Shown piece after piece: positions 5,070-5,565 of a stretch of DNA of 5,565 bases. Positions within the stretch are counted from its first letter, which is position 1; each line of letters opens with the position of its first letter. The notes under the pieces are model-generated. The model did not search any database and was not told the origin of the DNA. It saw only the letters and a list, made by a program, of their open reading frames with translations. Origin of the DNA: Phycisphaeraceae bacterium (lineage in GTDB: Bacteria > Planctomycetota > Phycisphaerae > Phycisphaerales > Zrk34); contig JANQJT010000098.1 of the NCBI GenBank assembly GCA_028281485.1, positions 1-5,565 of the forward strand. The letters are read 5' to 3'. The translations under genes and the position numbers were made by a program.

Positions 5070-5565
5070 ATGCCCCCACGCGTCACCTGGCTGCTGCCGG
5101 TCCGCAACGCCGAACGGACCCTTGAATCGACCCTGACCTCGATCGCCGAACAGGACTACGCCGACCATGCGCACACGGTCTACGTTTGGGACGACGGCTC
5201 CAACGACGCGACGCCGGACATCCTGCGCAGGTGGGTCGGCCGGGAGGTCCAGGGGCGGGTAATAGGCAAAGCGCGCATCGGGATCGGGCGAGCGTTGGCG
5301 CAGCTGGTGGCAAACGCGCAAACCGAGCTGCTCGCGCGTATCGATGCCGACGACCAGGCCGAGCCCGACCGGCTGCGACGCCAGGTGGATTATCTGTGCG
5401 ACCACCGCAAGGTCGGATTGCTGGGCACACAGATGTCCCGGCTCGGCTCGCGCGAGGTGCTAACGGACCATCCGACCCAAGACGCCGAGCTGCGTTGGTC
5501 GCTGCGCTTCACCAACCCCGTCAGCCACCCGTCGGTGATGCTCCGGCGGTCCGCGGTGCTGGAAG
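5070..5565 (+). CDS. Family 2 (GT-A) glycosyltransferase, 5' part only (3' end outside window)
   Basis: The frame is open from ATG 5070 to the right edge, giving 165 residues. It is a classic family 2 inverting glycosyltransferase: VTWLLPVRNAERTLESTLTS at 5-24, VYVWDDGSNDAT at 37-48 (nucleotide-binding aspartates), GIGRALAQLVANA at 71-83, the DxD metal motif in ARIDADDQAEPDR at 89-101, and NPVSHPSVMLRR at 149-160, which in this subgroup precedes the acceptor region. The catalytic base region and everything after it are cut off. No signal peptide or N-terminal membrane segment, so the enzyme is probably cytoplasmic or peripheral to the inner membrane. It differs in sequence from the GT2 domain of the fusion gene, so it is not a close duplicate. 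It lies 12 bases after the CgeB-like gene and has a strong ribosome binding site. Sugar and acceptor unknown. Confidence 0.92.
   Translation, partial: MPPRVTWLLPVRNAERTLESTLTSIAEQDYADHAHTVYVWDDGSNDATPDILRRWVGREVQGRVIGKARIGIGRALAQLVANAQTELLARIDADDQAEPDRLRRQVDYLCDHRKVGLLGTQMSRLGSREVLTDHPTQDAELRWSLRFTNPVSHPSVMLRRSAVLE

Noticed and set aside
4965..5430. Minus-strand frames opposite the start of the last GT2 gene
   Set aside because: The + strand frame from 5070 has clear GT2 motifs (DDGSNDAT, DADD, NPVSHPSV) and a strong Shine-Dalgarno sequence. The antisense frames show nothing recognisable.
1..5565. Frequent GATC and CGATCG tetramers/hexamers, suggesting a methylation or uptake signal
   Set aside because: Most occurrences are the preferred Ile codon ATC preceded by a codon ending in G (CTG ATC, GCG ATC, CGG ATC), so codon use explains them. 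They show no even spacing or intergenic clustering.

Overview
The window is a GC-rich stretch (roughly 60-65% G+C by eye), tightly packed and entirely coding on the + strand. It is an internal piece of a surface-polysaccharide or glycoconjugate biosynthesis operon. Seven genes lie head to tail with gaps of 15 bases or fewer, and one pair overlaps by a base. Both edges cut through glycosyltransferase genes, so the operon continues on each side. No RNA gene, mobile element, CRISPR array, terminator or clear internal promoter is visible, and no stretch above about 15 bases lacks a gene.

The order is: (1) the 3' end of a protein homologous to the C-terminal part of gene 2 (3-338); (2) a fusion of a class I SAM methyltransferase and a family 2 glycosyltransferase (353-1834); (3) a left-handed beta-helix (hexapeptide) O-acyltransferase (1844-2431); (4) an FkbM-type methyltransferase (2431-3198); (5) a Methyltransf_11-type SAM methyltransferase (3201-3929); (6) a CgeB-like GT-B glycosyltransferase (3945-5057); (7) the 5' part of a GT2 glycosyltransferase (5070 to the window end). 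Three unrelated methyltransferase types, three or four glycosyltransferases and one acyltransferase suggest assembly of a heavily decorated (O-methylated, probably O-acetylated) glycan such as an O-antigen, capsule, exopolysaccharide or S-layer/protein glycan. No polymerase, flippase, ABC transporter or sugar-nucleotide gene is present to say which.

The organism is a GC-rich bacterium. Only two of the six starts have a strong Shine-Dalgarno sequence. The style (methyltransferase-GT2 fusion, FkbM plus CgeB, weak SD use) would fit Planctomycetota such as Phycisphaerae, but this is a low-confidence guess and other GC-rich Gram-negatives are possible.

Three observations stand out. All six genes whose 3' ends are in the window finish in Ala-Ala-stop, using different Ala codons and all three stop codons. 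Genes 1 and 2 share a C-terminal module at about 50% identity (40 of 80 positions in an ungapped hand alignment), containing HxSYWxR and ERWFxELDxRP boxes. Gene 2 joins a methyltransferase directly to a glycosyltransferase in one chain.
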